The position numbers were made by a program, and so were the translations under genes. 64,000 nucleotides of DNA from Archangium sp. (GTDB lineage Bacteria; Myxococcota; Myxococcia; Myxococcales; Myxococcaceae): NCBI GenBank assembly GCA_030695565.1, contig JAUYRZ010000063.1, positions 84,590 to 148,589 on the forward strand, in the 5' to 3' direction. Below are positions 41,988 through 50,963 of the stretch, in pieces (the stretch's first letter is position 1; each line of letters starts with the position of its first letter). The notes under the pieces are model-generated. The model had not been told where the DNA came from, made no database searches, and worked only from the letters and a program-made list of their open reading frames with translations.

Positions 41988-42641
41988 GTGCTCTCCCCTC
42001 AACCCGCGATCCAGCTCGACGACGTCAGCAAGCGTTTCGGCTCGCGCTGGGCCGTCGCGAGGCTCAGCTACTCGCTGCCCGCCGGGAGATCCTTGCTGCT
42101 CACCGGTCACAACGGCTCGGGCAAGACCACGCTGCTGCGCATGATCTCCACCGCCACGTTTCCCACGGCGGGGCACATCAAGATCTTCGGCGCCGAGACG
42201 CGGGAGAAACGCGAAGAGCTCCGCCACGACGTCGCGCTGCTCAGCCACGCCTCGTTTCTCTACGAAGATCTCACCGCCGCGCAGAACCTCACCCTGGTCG
42301 CCGAGTTCCTCGGGCTCGATCAACGCAAAGAACTCGTGGCCAGCCTGCTCGAGCGCATCGGCCTCACCAGCCGCGCTGACAGCCCGGTGCGGCAGTTTTC
42401 AGCCGGCATGAGGAAGCGCCTGACCATCGCGCGGCTGCTGATGAAGGCCCCGAAGCTGGCGCTCTTCGACGAACCGTTCGGCGAGCTCGACCCCGCAGGC
42501 ATTCTGCAGATGGAGAACCTGCTGCGGGAACTCCAGGCCGCGGGCACCACCATCGTGCTCGCCACCCACCTCGTCGAGCAGGGCCAGGCGCTCACCCAGG
42601 AGCGGCTCCACCTCGATCAAGGCCGCCGGGAGAACCCGTGA
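41988..42641 (+). CDS. ccmA: Cytochrome c biogenesis ABC transporter, ATP-binding subunit
   Basis: 217 aa, GTG start. Walker A GHNGSGKTT, Q-loop region LSHASFLYEDL, signature FSAGMRKRL, Walker B LALFDEP, and H-loop ATHL. As CcmA it supplies the energy of the heme-release step from CcmE, together with CcmB. First gene of an uninterrupted ccm operon; its stop overlaps the ccmB start (GTGA). Placement, not motif, identifies it as CcmA among ABC ATPases. Confidence 0.92.
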   Translation: MLSPQPAIQLDDVSKRFGSRWAVARLSYSLPAGRSLLLTGHNGSGKTTLLRMISTATFPTAGHIKIFGAETREKREELRHDVALLSHASFLYEDLTAAQNLTLVAEFLGLDQRKELVASLLERIGLTSRADSPVRQFSAGMRKRLTIARLLMKAPKLALFDEPFGELDPAGILQMENLLRELQAAGTTIVLATHLVEQGQALTQERLHLDQGRRENP

Positions 42642-43333
42642 GGAAGCCTCGCATCTCGTTGCTGCGCGCCAGTTGGCTGGTGCTGCGCAAAGACTGGATG
42701 ATCGAGTGGCGCACCCGCGCGCGCCTCACCGCGCTCATCTTCTTCTCGCTCTCCACGCTGCTGCTCTTCTCGTTCGCGATGGGCCCCGACATCGAGGCGT
42801 TGCGCCGCCACGCGCCGGGCTACCTGTGGCTCGCGTTGCTCTTCGCCAGCGTGTTGTCGCTGGGTGAATCGTTTCGCGTGGAGAGCGAGAACCAGGCCCT
42901 CACCGGTCTGGTGGTCACGCCCGTCGAACCGCGCGCCATCTTCCTGGGCAAGGTCTTCGGCAACGCCTCCCTGCTCTTTGGGCTCTCACTCGTGTTGTTG
43001 CCCGTGGCGGTCGCGCTCTACGACATCGATCTCTCGCGGGCCCCGCTGACCCTTCTGCTGGTGCTCTTCCTGGGCAGTGTGGGTATCAGCGCGCCTGGGA
43101 TCGTCTATTCGGCCATTTCCGCCAACGCGCGCGCCAGAGATGTGATGTTGCCGCTGCTGTTGTTTCCGGTGCTGGTGCCCTTGCTTCTGGCCGCAGTGAG
43201 CGCGACCCGATTCACGCTCGTCCCCGATGCGCAGGACCAGCTCCCTGGCTGGCTGAAGTTGCTGACCGCGTTCGATCTCATCTATCTGTCCGTCGGTTTC
43301 TTGTTGTTCCCGAAGGTTGCCGAGGAGGACTGA
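42638..43333 (+). CDS. ccmB: Heme exporter membrane subunit CcmB
   Basis: 231 aa, GTG start overlapping ccmA. Six hydrophobic segments, with the characteristic EWRTRARLTALIFFSL and GESFRVESENQALTGLVVTPVEP regions that match CcmB (R-rich first loop and the E-x-G-L motif). Forms the ABC transporter with CcmA. The stop overlaps the ccmC start. Confidence 0.93.
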   Translation: MRKPRISLLRASWLVLRKDWMIEWRTRARLTALIFFSLSTLLLFSFAMGPDIEALRRHAPGYLWLALLFASVLSLGESFRVESENQALTGLVVTPVEPRAIFLGKVFGNASLLFGLSLVLLPVAVALYDIDLSRAPLTLLLVLFLGSVGISAPGIVYSAISANARARDVMLPLLLFPVLVPLLLAAVSATRFTLVPDAQDQLPGWLKLLTAFDLIYLSVGFLLFPKVAEED

Positions 43334-44097
43334 TGGCGTCGTGGATTCCGCTGGCTGGATTGATCGTGCTGGTCGCGCTGGTCATCGCGCAGCTGGCGGT
43401 GCCGTCGAGCCGGGCATGGGTGTGGAAGGTCGCCGCGGGCCTGGGCACCCTGGAGCTCGCCGCGCTGCTCTACTTCGGCCTCGTCTGGGCACCGCCGGAG
43501 GCCTTCATGAGCGACGTGGGCCGCATTCTCTACGTGCACGTGCCGCACGTGTGGGCCTGCCTGGTCGCCTTCACCATCAACGTGGCTTGCGCCATCGCCT
43601 ACCTGATGAAGAAGTCGTGGCGCACCGACGCGCTCGCCGAGGCGTCTGCTGAGATCGGCGTCTACTTCGGGGCCATCGGCGTGTTGATGGGCAGCATCTG
43701 GGCGCGCCCGACCTGGGGCGTCTGGTGGGACTGGGATCCCCGCCTCATCTCCACCACGGTGATGCTGCTCGCGTACGTCGGCTACCTCGCCTTCCGTTCG
43801 TTCACCGAAGATCCCGAACGCCGCGCCGCGTGGAGCGCTGCCGCCGCCATCCTCGGCTACGTCTCGTTGCCCATCGTCTGGTTCTCCGTGCGCTGGTGGA
43901 ACTCGCTGCACCAGGTGCAGTCGACCGGCTCCACCGTCGACAAGCCGATGAGGGCGGTCCTCTACTGGGGCAACGTCACCTTCCTCACCTTCCTGCTCGC
44001 CTTCATCATCAAGCGCTACGAGCTGGCCCGCGCGCGGCAAAGCAGTGCCCTCGAATTGCCACCGGTACAGGCGCCCAAAACAGAGGTGGCGGTATGA
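43333..44097 (+). CDS. ccmC: Heme-handling protein CcmC
   Basis: 254 aa. Six TM helices. The tryptophan-rich heme motif is present as WGVWWDWDPRL, with flanking His in YVHVPHVWA and SLHQVQSTGS. CcmC loads heme onto CcmE. The start overlaps the ccmB stop; the stop overlaps the ccmD start (ATGA). Confidence 0.95.
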   Translation: MASWIPLAGLIVLVALVIAQLAVPSSRAWVWKVAAGLGTLELAALLYFGLVWAPPEAFMSDVGRILYVHVPHVWACLVAFTINVACAIAYLMKKSWRTDALAEASAEIGVYFGAIGVLMGSIWARPTWGVWWDWDPRLISTTVMLLAYVGYLAFRSFTEDPERRAAWSAAAAILGYVSLPIVWFSVRWWNSLHQVQSTGSTVDKPMRAVLYWGNVTFLTFLLAFIIKRYELARARQSSALELPPVQAPKTEVAV

Positions 44098-44351
44098 AAT
44101 GGCTCTCGCTGGTGTTGTTCCTGTCCCTGCCCGTTCTGGCTGACATCGCCAAACCACCGCCGCCTGCACCGGCCGCCGTTGCGCCCGAGCCCCAGCATCC
44201 CCAGGGGATCGAGAAGGTGCCGATGGGTGTCATCGAGGGTGGTTGGGCGTATGTCTACGCCGCGTGGGGCGCCGGGCTGTTGGGGCTCGTCGGTTACGCG
44301 GTGAGTCTGTACGTGCGTCGATCTGAAGCACCTCCTCCTGGAGCGCCATGA
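44094..44351 (+). CDS. ccmD: Small CcmD-like protein
   Basis: 85 aa. Signal-like N-terminus (KWLSLVLFLSLPVLA), a Pro-rich spacer, and a single TM helix GWAYVYAAWGAGLLGLVGYAVSLYV with basic residues after it, the pattern of CcmD. It lies exactly between ccmC and ccmE and overlaps both, which supports the call; the sequence itself is short and weakly conserved. Longer than E. coli CcmD by an N-terminal part. Confidence 0.82.
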   Translation: MKWLSLVLFLSLPVLADIAKPPPPAPAAVAPEPQHPQGIEKVPMGVIEGGWAYVYAAWGAGLLGLVGYAVSLYVRRSEAPPPGAP

Positions 44352-44812
44352 AGCCCGAAACCAGAAACCGTCTCATCGCGCTCGGCGCCATTCTCGTGGC
44401 CGGCTCGGCCCTCGCGTGGATCGCCTTCGGCAACATCGGCGAGAACCTCGTCTATTACTGGAAGCCCTCCGAGATGGTGGCGCAGGGCCAGAAGGCCTAC
44501 GGCGCGACGGTGCGTCTGGGCGGCGTGGTGGTGCCGGGCAGCGTGCTGTTCAACACCGAGCACACGGCCCTCACGTTCCAGGTGGCCGACTCGCACAAGG
44601 GCGACGCCGTGAAGGTGACGGTCAAGAGCGAGCAGACGCCCCCTCAGATGTTCCGTGAAGGCATCGGCGTGGTGGTCGAGGGCGCGTTCTCAGCTGACCA
44701 GGTCTTCCGCACCAACCGGTTGATGGTCAACCACAGCAACGAGTACCGCGCGCCCACCGACGGCGGCATGCCCGACGAAGCGTGGAAGAACTCGCTCACG
44801 AAGGCAGAGTAA
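44348..44812 (+). CDS. ccmE: Heme chaperone CcmE
   Basis: 154 aa. One N-terminal TM helix and an OB-fold periplasmic domain. The heme-binding His129 and Tyr133 are in NHSNEYRAP, the family's HxxxY motif. Overlaps ccmD (ATGA) and ccmF (TAATG). CcmE carries heme covalently from CcmC to CcmF. Confidence 0.95.
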   Translation: MKPETRNRLIALGAILVAGSALAWIAFGNIGENLVYYWKPSEMVAQGQKAYGATVRLGGVVVPGSVLFNTEHTALTFQVADSHKGDAVKVTVKSEQTPPQMFREGIGVVVEGAFSADQVFRTNRLMVNHSNEYRAPTDGGMPDEAWKNSLTKAE

Positions 44813-46824
44813 TGAACCTCTCGAACCTGGGTTACGGGCTCGTTCTCCTCGGGCTGCTCTGCGCGGCCTTCGCGGCGATCGTGGGCATCACCACCGGCAT
44901 GATGCGCAAGGAGAGCGCGCTGCCCCTGGTGCAGAAGGCCATCTACGGCTTCGCGGCCTCGATGCTCGGGGCCAACCTGGTGATGGTCTACGCGCTGCTC
45001 AGCCACGACTTCTCGGTGAAGTACGTCGCGCAGGTCGGCAGCCTCTCCACGCCCACCATCTTCACCATCGTCTCGCTGTGGAGCGCGCTGGAAGGTTCGA
45101 TTCTCTTCTGGGGCGCCATCATGGGCGCGTACATCTTCGCGTTCGCGTGGACGTACCGGAAAGAGCACGGCCGCTACATGCAGCTGTCACTCGGCGTGAT
45201 GGCGGCGGTGGCCACCTTCTTCGCGTTTCTGATCGCCGGCCCCGCCAACCCGTGGACGCACATCGCCAATCCGCTGGCTGACGGCCCGGGCCCCAACCCG
45301 CTGCTGCAGAACCACGTGCTGATGATCATCCACCCGCCCATGCTGTACCTCGGGTACGTGGGCATGACGATTCCGTTCGGGATCGCGGCGGGTGCGTTGC
45401 TGCGTGGTGAGCTCGGCGACGCGTGGCTGGTGCCGCTGCGCAAGTGGACGCTGGTGCCGTGGATCTTCCTCTCGGTCGGCATCATCCTGGGCAGCTGGTG
45501 GGCGTACGCCGTGCTCGGCTGGGGCGGCTACTGGGCGTGGGATCCGGTGGAGAACGCGTCGTTCATGCCGTGGCTGACGGCCACCGCGTTCATGCACTCC
45601 ACCATGGTGCTCGAGAAGAAGAAGTCGCTCAAGCTGTGGACGATCGCGTTGGCGCTGGCGAGCTTCATTCTCACCATCGTGGGCACGTTCATGACGCGCT
45701 CGGGTGTCTTCAACTCGGTGCACAGCTTCACCCAGTCGGACATCGGGCCCACCTTCCTGGTGTTCATCGGCGTGTTGCTGGTCTTCAGCACGCTCCTGCT
45801 CGCCGTGCGCGGTCACATGCTGGTCGCCGAATCGCAGCTCGGGAGCATCGTCTCGCGTGAAGGCAGCATTCTGCTCAACAACCTGGTCTTCGCGGCGATC
45901 ACCTTCGTGGTGCTTTTGGGCACGCTCTACCCGCTCATCACCGAAGGGCTGCTGCACAAGAAGATCACGGTGGGCGAGCCCTACTTCAATCAGATGGCGC
46001 TCCCGCTCTCGCTGGCCACGCTCTTCCTCATGGGCGTCGGGCCGATGCTTCCGTGGGGGGTGGCCGACCCGAAGGTGATCCAGCGCCAGGCGATCATCCC
46101 CGGTGCGGTCGGTTTGCTGGTGGCCGGCGTCTGTTTCGCGTTCGGCTTCCGCGGGTGGATGCCGCTGACCGTCTTCGGGCTCTCGGGCTTCGTGGTGGTG
46201 GTGACGCTGCGTGAGCTGTTCCTCCCCGCGCAGCAGCGCATGACCGAGCAGAAAGAGAAGATGTTCACCGCCATCTTCGTGAGCGCCTCCCGCGCGCGAA
46301 GGCGTTTCGGCGGCTACGTGGTGCACCTGGGCATCGTGGCCATCATGGTCGCGGTCGCCGCGAGCTCTGCGTACAAGATCCACAACACCGGCACGCTCAA
46401 GCTCGGCGAGTCGATGAAGATCGGCGAATACAGCGTTCGTTTCGACGGGCTCGATCGCGGCAAGGAGCCGCACCGCGAGTGGATCGCCGCCAAGCTCACC
46501 CTCACCTCGCCCGGCGGAGAAGAGACCGTTCATCACGGCAGCAGCGCGCCGCGCATGAACTTCTACGAGCGCTCCAACGATCCCATCGGTTCGCCCAGCG
46601 TCACCGAGATGATCGTGCGCGACGTCTACGTGTCGTTGCTGTCGTACGACGTGAAGGCGAACACGGCGAGCTTCAACATGTGGATTTTCCCGATGGTGGG
46701 GTGGATCTGGTACGCGATTCCCCTGCTCGTGCTCGGCACGTTGATCGCCTTGTGGCCGCAGCGAAAGCAGAAGCCCGTGCCCGCAACCGCACCGGTCGCT
46801 GAAGTCGTACCGGGTGCGCCGTGA
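44812..46824 (+). CDS. ccmF: Heme lyase subunit CcmF
   Basis: 670 aa from the ATG at 44812, which overlaps the ccmE stop. Polytopic (about fifteen hydrophobic segments) with the tryptophan-rich signature GWGGYWAWDPVENASFMPW and conserved His (e.g. LMIIHPPMLYLGY). Together with CcmH and CcmI it ligates heme to apocytochrome c. Typical length. The stop overlaps the next start. Confidence 0.96.
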   Translation: MNLSNLGYGLVLLGLLCAAFAAIVGITTGMMRKESALPLVQKAIYGFAASMLGANLVMVYALLSHDFSVKYVAQVGSLSTPTIFTIVSLWSALEGSILFWGAIMGAYIFAFAWTYRKEHGRYMQLSLGVMAAVATFFAFLIAGPANPWTHIANPLADGPGPNPLLQNHVLMIIHPPMLYLGYVGMTIPFGIAAGALLRGELGDAWLVPLRKWTLVPWIFLSVGIILGSWWAYAVLGWGGYWAWDPVENASFMPWLTATAFMHSTMVLEKKKSLKLWTIALALASFILTIVGTFMTRSGVFNSVHSFTQSDIGPTFLVFIGVLLVFSTLLLAVRGHMLVAESQLGSIVSREGSILLNNLVFAAITFVVLLGTLYPLITEGLLHKKITVGEPYFNQMALPLSLATLFLMGVGPMLPWGVADPKVIQRQAIIPGAVGLLVAGVCFAFGFRGWMPLTVFGLSGFVVVVTLRELFLPAQQRMTEQKEKMFTAIFVSASRARRRFGGYVVHLGIVAIMVAVAASSAYKIHNTGTLKLGESMKIGEYSVRFDGLDRGKEPHREWIAAKLTLTSPGGEETVHHGSSAPRMNFYERSNDPIGSPSVTEMIVRDVYVSLLSYDVKANTASFNMWIFPMVGWIWYAIPLLVLGTLIALWPQRKQKPVPATAPVAEVVPGAP

Positions 46825-47345
46825 AACGCGTCGTCGCCGTCACCGCCGCGCTCTCGATCATCGGCTTCATCATCTACGTGATGGCCGCCGGCTTCGGCAC
46901 CGACCCGCACGAGGTGCCCTTCATGATGAAGAACAAGCCCGCTCCGAACTTCATCATCAAGCGCCTCGACAAAGAGGGGCAGATCAACCTGGCTGACTAC
47001 AAGGGCAAGCCCGTGGTGCTGAACTTCTGGGCCACCTGGTGCCAGCCCTGCAAGGTGGAGCAGCCCGTGCTCGACTGGGCGGCGCAGACCTACGGTGACA
47101 AGGCCGTCTTCATCGGCATCGTCTTCGAAGACACCGAGCAGAACACGCGCAGCTTCTTGCAGCAGAACGGCGCCGTCTACGCCCAGGTCTTCGATCCCAG
47201 GTCGACGGTGGCCGTCGACTACGCGGTGTCGGGCGTGCCCGAGACGTACTTCATCAACCGTCAGGGCATCATCGTGAAGAAGTACATCTACCCGTTCCAG
47301 AGCCCGGCTCAGTTCACCGAGCAGATCCAGGAGATCCTCGAGTGA
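46821..47345 (+). CDS. ccmG: Thiol-disulfide oxidoreductase CcmG/ResA-like
   Basis: 174 aa, GTG start. An N-terminal TM anchor and a thioredoxin fold with WCQPC (Cys74, Cys77) and the cis-Pro loop GVPETYF. CcmG keeps the apocytochrome CxxCH thiols reduced. Overlaps ccmF and ccmH (GTGA). Confidence 0.94.
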   Translation: MKRVVAVTAALSIIGFIIYVMAAGFGTDPHEVPFMMKNKPAPNFIIKRLDKEGQINLADYKGKPVVLNFWATWCQPCKVEQPVLDWAAQTYGDKAVFIGIVFEDTEQNTRSFLQQNGAVYAQVFDPRSTVAVDYAVSGVPETYFINRQGIIVKKYIYPFQSPAQFTEQIQEILE

Positions 47346-47791
47346 TCGCCCTCGTGCTCTCGCTGGTGCTCGCGCAAGGCTACGCGCCGTTGCGTCAAGG
47401 GCAGGATCCACTCGACTCAGTTCGTGAGCAGCGCGTGCAGGCCGTCGGCAAGAAGCTGCGCTGCGCGGTGTGCCAGGGCGTGTCGATCGCCGACTCTCCG
47501 GCTTCGATGGCGCGCGCGCAGCTGGACAAGGTGCGTGAGCTGGTCGCCGAAGGAAAGAACGACCAGGAGATCTTCGACTACTTCGTCGAGCGGTACGGCG
47601 AGTGGGCGCTGATGGAGCCCAAGAAGTCGGGCATCACCCTGGGCCTGTGGCTCGCTCCGGTGTTGGTCCTCGTGTTGGGCGTGTTGTTGATCATCAGCTC
47701 CACGAAGAAGCCGGCTGCCCCGGTGGCCGCGGCCACTGAAGAGCCCGCTGACGACTACCTCGCGAAAGTTCGGGCGGACCTCGAGAAATGA
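47342..47791 (+). CDS. ccmH: CcmH-type cytochrome c maturation protein
   Basis: 149 aa, GTG start. A short signal-like N-terminus, the RCAVCQ motif (Cys41, Cys44) and a C-terminal TM helix (LGLWLAPVLVLVLGVLLII). CcmH interacts with the apocytochrome thiols and the CcmF/CcmI complex. The start and stop overlap the neighbours. Confidence 0.94.
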   Translation: MIALVLSLVLAQGYAPLRQGQDPLDSVREQRVQAVGKKLRCAVCQGVSIADSPASMARAQLDKVRELVAEGKNDQEIFDYFVERYGEWALMEPKKSGITLGLWLAPVLVLVLGVLLIISSTKKPAAPVAAATEEPADDYLAKVRADLEK

Positions 47792-48735
47792 ACCCTCAAC
47801 ACGCCACCAACTGGTTGCCGGGTCTGATGATGCTCGCTGCTGGAGCGGCCGTCGCCCTCGCCTACTTGTTCGGCTCCAAGCGACTGAAGAGCGACGAGCC
47901 GAAGCCCGAGACGCTGGACGATCTCGACGCGCGCTATCAACTGCTGCTCGGTGAGCTGCGCCAGCACGTCGCCAACAAGCACCTGCTCTCGCTGGAAGAC
48001 TTCAACCGCGAGAAGACGCGGCTCGAGCTGGCTGCCGCCGACGTGCTGCGCAGCCGCGACGGCAAGCGGCATGAGGAAACGAAGAAGCAGGCCCGCGCTG
48101 AGAAGCAGGCAGCCGCGGCCCCGACCTTCGGCTCGAAGAACCCCGCACTGATGGGTGGCCTCGTGGGCGGAGCGATCGTCGCCTTCTTCGCGTTGCTCGG
48201 CTACCAGCTCACGCAGTCATCCACCGAGCGTACCGACGGCATGCAGGCCACCGGCGCCGTGCCTCCGGGTGGTGGTGGCGGGCCGATGCAGCAGCCGCGC
48301 GCCGACCCGAAGCTCGAGGCGCTCGCCAACCGCGTGCAGAGCGCCCCCGGTGACGTCGACGCGGTGGCCGATCTCGCGGTGCACCTCATTCGCCGGCAAG
48401 CCTTCGAAGAGGCGCGCCCGCTGGTCGATCGCGCCACCCTCCTCGACCCGTTTCACCCCAAGGGCCGCGTCGGCCGCGCCGTGGTGCGTGCGCTCGAAGG
48501 CGATCTGCCCGGCGCCATCGTCGATCTCGAGGCCCTGGCCAGCCGCTACCCCGAGGCCTACGACGCGCGCATGTTCGCCGGCATGCTCGCGATGGAAGAC
48601 AACGATCAACGCCGCGCGCTGATGAACCTCGAGCTCTACGTCGCGCTCGCTCCGCAGTCGGAGCAGCCGCCGATGATGCGAATGGCCGTCATCCAGCTCA
48701 AGCAAGAGCTGAACGCGCCTCCTCAGCAGCCGTGA
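47788..48735 (+). CDS. ccmI: CcmI-like TPR protein
   Basis: 315 aa. Two N-terminal membrane helices (PGLMMLAAGAAVALAYLF; PALMGGLVGGAIVAFFALLGYQL) and a periplasmic TPR-rich C-terminus (QAFEEARPLVDRATLLDPFHPKGRVGRA; GAIVDLEALASRYPEAYDA). CcmI binds apocytochrome c for heme ligation. The position after ccmH supports the call. A Gly/Pro spacer (VPPGGGGGP) separates the parts. The stop overlaps the next TPR gene. Confidence 0.85.
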   Translation: MNPQHATNWLPGLMMLAAGAAVALAYLFGSKRLKSDEPKPETLDDLDARYQLLLGELRQHVANKHLLSLEDFNREKTRLELAAADVLRSRDGKRHEETKKQARAEKQAAAAPTFGSKNPALMGGLVGGAIVAFFALLGYQLTQSSTERTDGMQATGAVPPGGGGGPMQQPRADPKLEALANRVQSAPGDVDAVADLAVHLIRRQAFEEARPLVDRATLLDPFHPKGRVGRAVVRALEGDLPGAIVDLEALASRYPEAYDARMFAGMLAMEDNDQRRALMNLELYVALAPQSEQPPMMRMAVIQLKQELNAPPQQP

Positions 48736-49175
48736 GTGTCGCCTGGTTTTCCCGCCTCTATCGGCTCAACGAGGCGGGCCAGTTCGACGAGGTGGTGGTG
48801 GCCTCGAAGAAGTACCTGGCGAAACGCCCGAAGGACTACGCGCTGCATCTGCAACGCGCGAAGGCGCTGCTCTCACTGGGCCGGTTGGCTGAAGCGAGTC
48901 ATCACCTCGACGCCGCGGTCAATGGCTCGAAGGGCCTGGCCGCGTGGCCCTGGTTCTACCGGGCGGCGCTGCACGCACGGAACGGTGAGCGCAAGGCGAT
49001 GTACGGCGCGATGCAGACCACGCTGCGGCTCGATCCCAGGCTCAGCCCGGAGTTCGAGCAGAGCCCCTTCTTCGCAGCGCATTGGGCCTCACGGCCTTTC
49101 CGAGCGCTGCTGATCAAGAAGAAGCCTCAAGTCTTGAGGGAGAAGGGCGTGAAGTTGGTGTCGCGGTCGAAGTAG
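48732..49175 (+). CDS. TPR protein at the end of the ccm operon
   Basis: 147 aa, GTG start overlapping the ccmI stop (GTGA). Two to three TPR-like helical pairs (NEAGQFDEVVVASKKYLAKRP; LGRLAEASHHLDAAV). No signal peptide, so probably cytoplasmic. It belongs to the ccm transcription unit but is not a standard ccm gene; it might be an accessory factor. Its 3' end overlaps the tail of the convergent yhhQ-like gene by 49 bp. Confidence 0.78.
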   Translation: MSVAWFSRLYRLNEAGQFDEVVVASKKYLAKRPKDYALHLQRAKALLSLGRLAEASHHLDAAVNGSKGLAAWPWFYRAALHARNGERKAMYGAMQTTLRLDPRLSPEFEQSPFFAAHWASRPFRALLIKKKPQVLREKGVKLVSRSK

Positions 49176-49846
49176 TCCTCGTGCTCCTTGCGCTTCAAGA
49201 AGGCGACGACCCGGTAGGTGACGGGCGTCATGAAGACCTCCCACAGCACCTTCACCACGTAGTTCGCGCCCATCACCTTGAGCAGCAGCTCGTCGCTCCA
49301 CACGCCGTAGAACGCGAGTGGATAGAAGACGACGGTGTCGATCGCCTCGCCCACGATGGTCGAGCCGATGGTGCGCACGAAGAGCAGCTTGCCGTTGGTG
49401 CGAACCTTGAGCTTCGCCAGCGTGTAGGAGTTGCCGAACTCGCCGCAGGCGTAGCCCGCCAGTGAGGCCATCGCGGTGCGCCAGGTCGAGCCGAAGACGG
49501 CGGCGAGGTGCTCTTGACCCTCCCACCCGGCGGCGGGCGGGAGGTTCACCACGATGAAGGCGATCACCGAGGCGTAGGCCAGCGCGGCAAAACCCGCCCA
49601 GACCACCCTGCGGGAGCGCGCGTAGCCGTAGACCTCCGTGAGCACGTCTCCGAAGAGATAGCTGATGGGGAAGAAGATGTTGCCGGCGCCGAAGGTGAAG
49701 CCGCCGACCGTGGTGACCTTGCTGACGCCGATGAGGTTGGCGCACAACAGCACGGCCACGAAGGCAGCCATGATCAGGTCGAAGTACTTGTAGGTCCTAC
49801 CGGTGCCGGGGGCGGCCTCGTTCGGGGGAGCAATCAGATTTGTCAT
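49127..49846 (-). CDS. yhhQ: Queuosine precursor transporter, YhhQ family (VUT/DUF165)
   Basis: 239 aa with about six hydrophobic segments and the family pattern GVSKVTTVGGFTFGAGNIFFP, ISYLFGDVLTEVYGYARSR and GEFGNSYTLAKLKV. YhhQ proteins take up 7-cyano-7-deazaguanine-type precursors of queuosine. Convergent with the TPR gene, overlapping by 49 bp. Divergent from the O-methyltransferase. Confidence 0.9.
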   Translation of the reverse strand: MTNLIAPPNEAAPGTGRTYKYFDLIMAAFVAVLLCANLIGVSKVTTVGGFTFGAGNIFFPISYLFGDVLTEVYGYARSRRVVWAGFAALAYASVIAFIVVNLPPAAGWEGQEHLAAVFGSTWRTAMASLAGYACGEFGNSYTLAKLKVRTNGKLLFVRTIGSTIVGEAIDTVVFYPLAFYGVWSDELLLKVMGANYVVKVLWEVFMTPVTYRVVAFLKRKEHEDYFDRDTNFTPFSLKT

Positions 49847-49894
49847 GCGAGGCGATCGGGGCTAGCCAACGAATCAAAGGTGGTCGACTTCACG

Positions 49895-50923
49895 ATGGAC
49901 GGAACAGGTTCAAGACAGGTTTCACTCGAGGAGGGGGCCGACTGCCTGCCGATGGTCGATGTCTACCTCCCCATGATGAAAAGTGCCGCGCTGATTTCAG
50001 CGGGCCAATTGGGGCTCTTCGAAGCGCTCTCCAAGGGGCCGCTCGACGTGAAGGGCCTGGTGAAGGCACTCGACTGCTCACCAGAAGGCGTGCTGCGGCT
50101 GGCCGACTTCCTCACCACCGTGGGCTACCTCGAGCGTGACGGCGATCGTTTCAAGAACACGCCGCACGCGGCCCGCTGGTTCACCCGCGCAGGCGAGGTC
50201 GACTACACCGCCGGCCTCAAGTGGACCGGTGAAGCCTGGAGCTTGATGGCGACGCTGGCCGAGTGTGTTCGCACCGGTGCGCCCAAGGCCACCCTGTGGG
50301 ACCTGATGAGCGAACGCGCCTCGTGGGGCCCGACGTTCTCGAAGTACATGCACGCCTTCGCGCAGCACCTGGGGCCGGATCTGCTCAAGCACGTGCGGCC
50401 GCCGCCCGGCGCGCGGCGTTTGCTCGATCTGGGTGGCTCGCATGGTGAGCACTCGATCGCGTTCTGCCGGCTGTACCCGGAGTTCGAAGCGGTGCTGGTC
50501 GATCAAGCCAGCGCGCTGAGCGCGACCCAGACCACGCTTCACGAAGCGGGCATGGAGCACCGCATCACGCTGACCGCGGGCGATCTGCGTGAGGCCGCGT
50601 GGGGTGAAGGCTTCGACGTGGTGCTGTTCTTGTCGGTGGTGCACAACCAGACGGCGGAAGACAACCGGATCACCGTCGAGCGCATCGCGAAGGCCCTCAA
50701 CCCGGGTGGGCTGCTGGTGATCCACGAGTACCCGGATGATCACCCGACCTCTGCGTACGACGCCGCCTTCCGCCTGACGCTGCTGACCGAGACCGGCACC
50801 TCGACCGCGTCATCCGCGTCGATCGAAGGCTGGATCGCCCAAGCCGGCCTCTCCCCTCCTCAGCGCATCGTCTTGAACCCGAGAGAAAAGGGCGCGCTCT
50901 TCATCTCCGAAAAAGCGCGCTGA
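49895..50923 (+). CDS. O-methyltransferase of the Methyltransf_2 type
   Basis: 342 aa from the ATG at 49895. An N-terminal dimerisation domain (ALISAGQLGLFEALSKGPLDVKGL) is followed by the SAM-binding domain: RRLLDLGGSHGEHSIAF (motif I), GDLREAAWGEGFDVVLFLSVVHN, and GGLLVIHEY. The family methylates small-molecule hydroxyls, often in secondary metabolism or carotenoid/quinone-like compounds. The adjacent genes give no substrate hint. It ends at a copy of the dispersed repeat. Confidence 0.88.
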   Translation: MDGTGSRQVSLEEGADCLPMVDVYLPMMKSAALISAGQLGLFEALSKGPLDVKGLVKALDCSPEGVLRLADFLTTVGYLERDGDRFKNTPHAARWFTRAGEVDYTAGLKWTGEAWSLMATLAECVRTGAPKATLWDLMSERASWGPTFSKYMHAFAQHLGPDLLKHVRPPPGARRLLDLGGSHGEHSIAFCRLYPEFEAVLVDQASALSATQTTLHEAGMEHRITLTAGDLREAAWGEGFDVVLFLSVVHNQTAEDNRITVERIAKALNPGGLLVIHEYPDDHPTSAYDAAFRLTLLTETGTSTASSASIEGWIAQAGLSPPQRIVLNPREKGALFISEKAR

Positions 50924-50929
50924 CGTGTC

Positions 50930-50963
50930 TCCCTCTCCCTTCGGGAGAGTCGGGGTGAGGGTC
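50930..50963. repeat. Dispersed repeat copy, inverse orientation
   Basis: TCCCTCTCCC, TTC, GGGAGAGTCGGGGTGAGGG between the convergent O-methyltransferase and AGPS-like genes. It is the reverse complement of the orientation at 18495, with the GGGGTGAGGG arm on the right. Confidence 0.78.

Noticed and set aside
45187..46536. 449-aa minus-strand ORF inside ccmF
   Set aside because: Opposite an intact ccmF within an overlapping operon; no motif.
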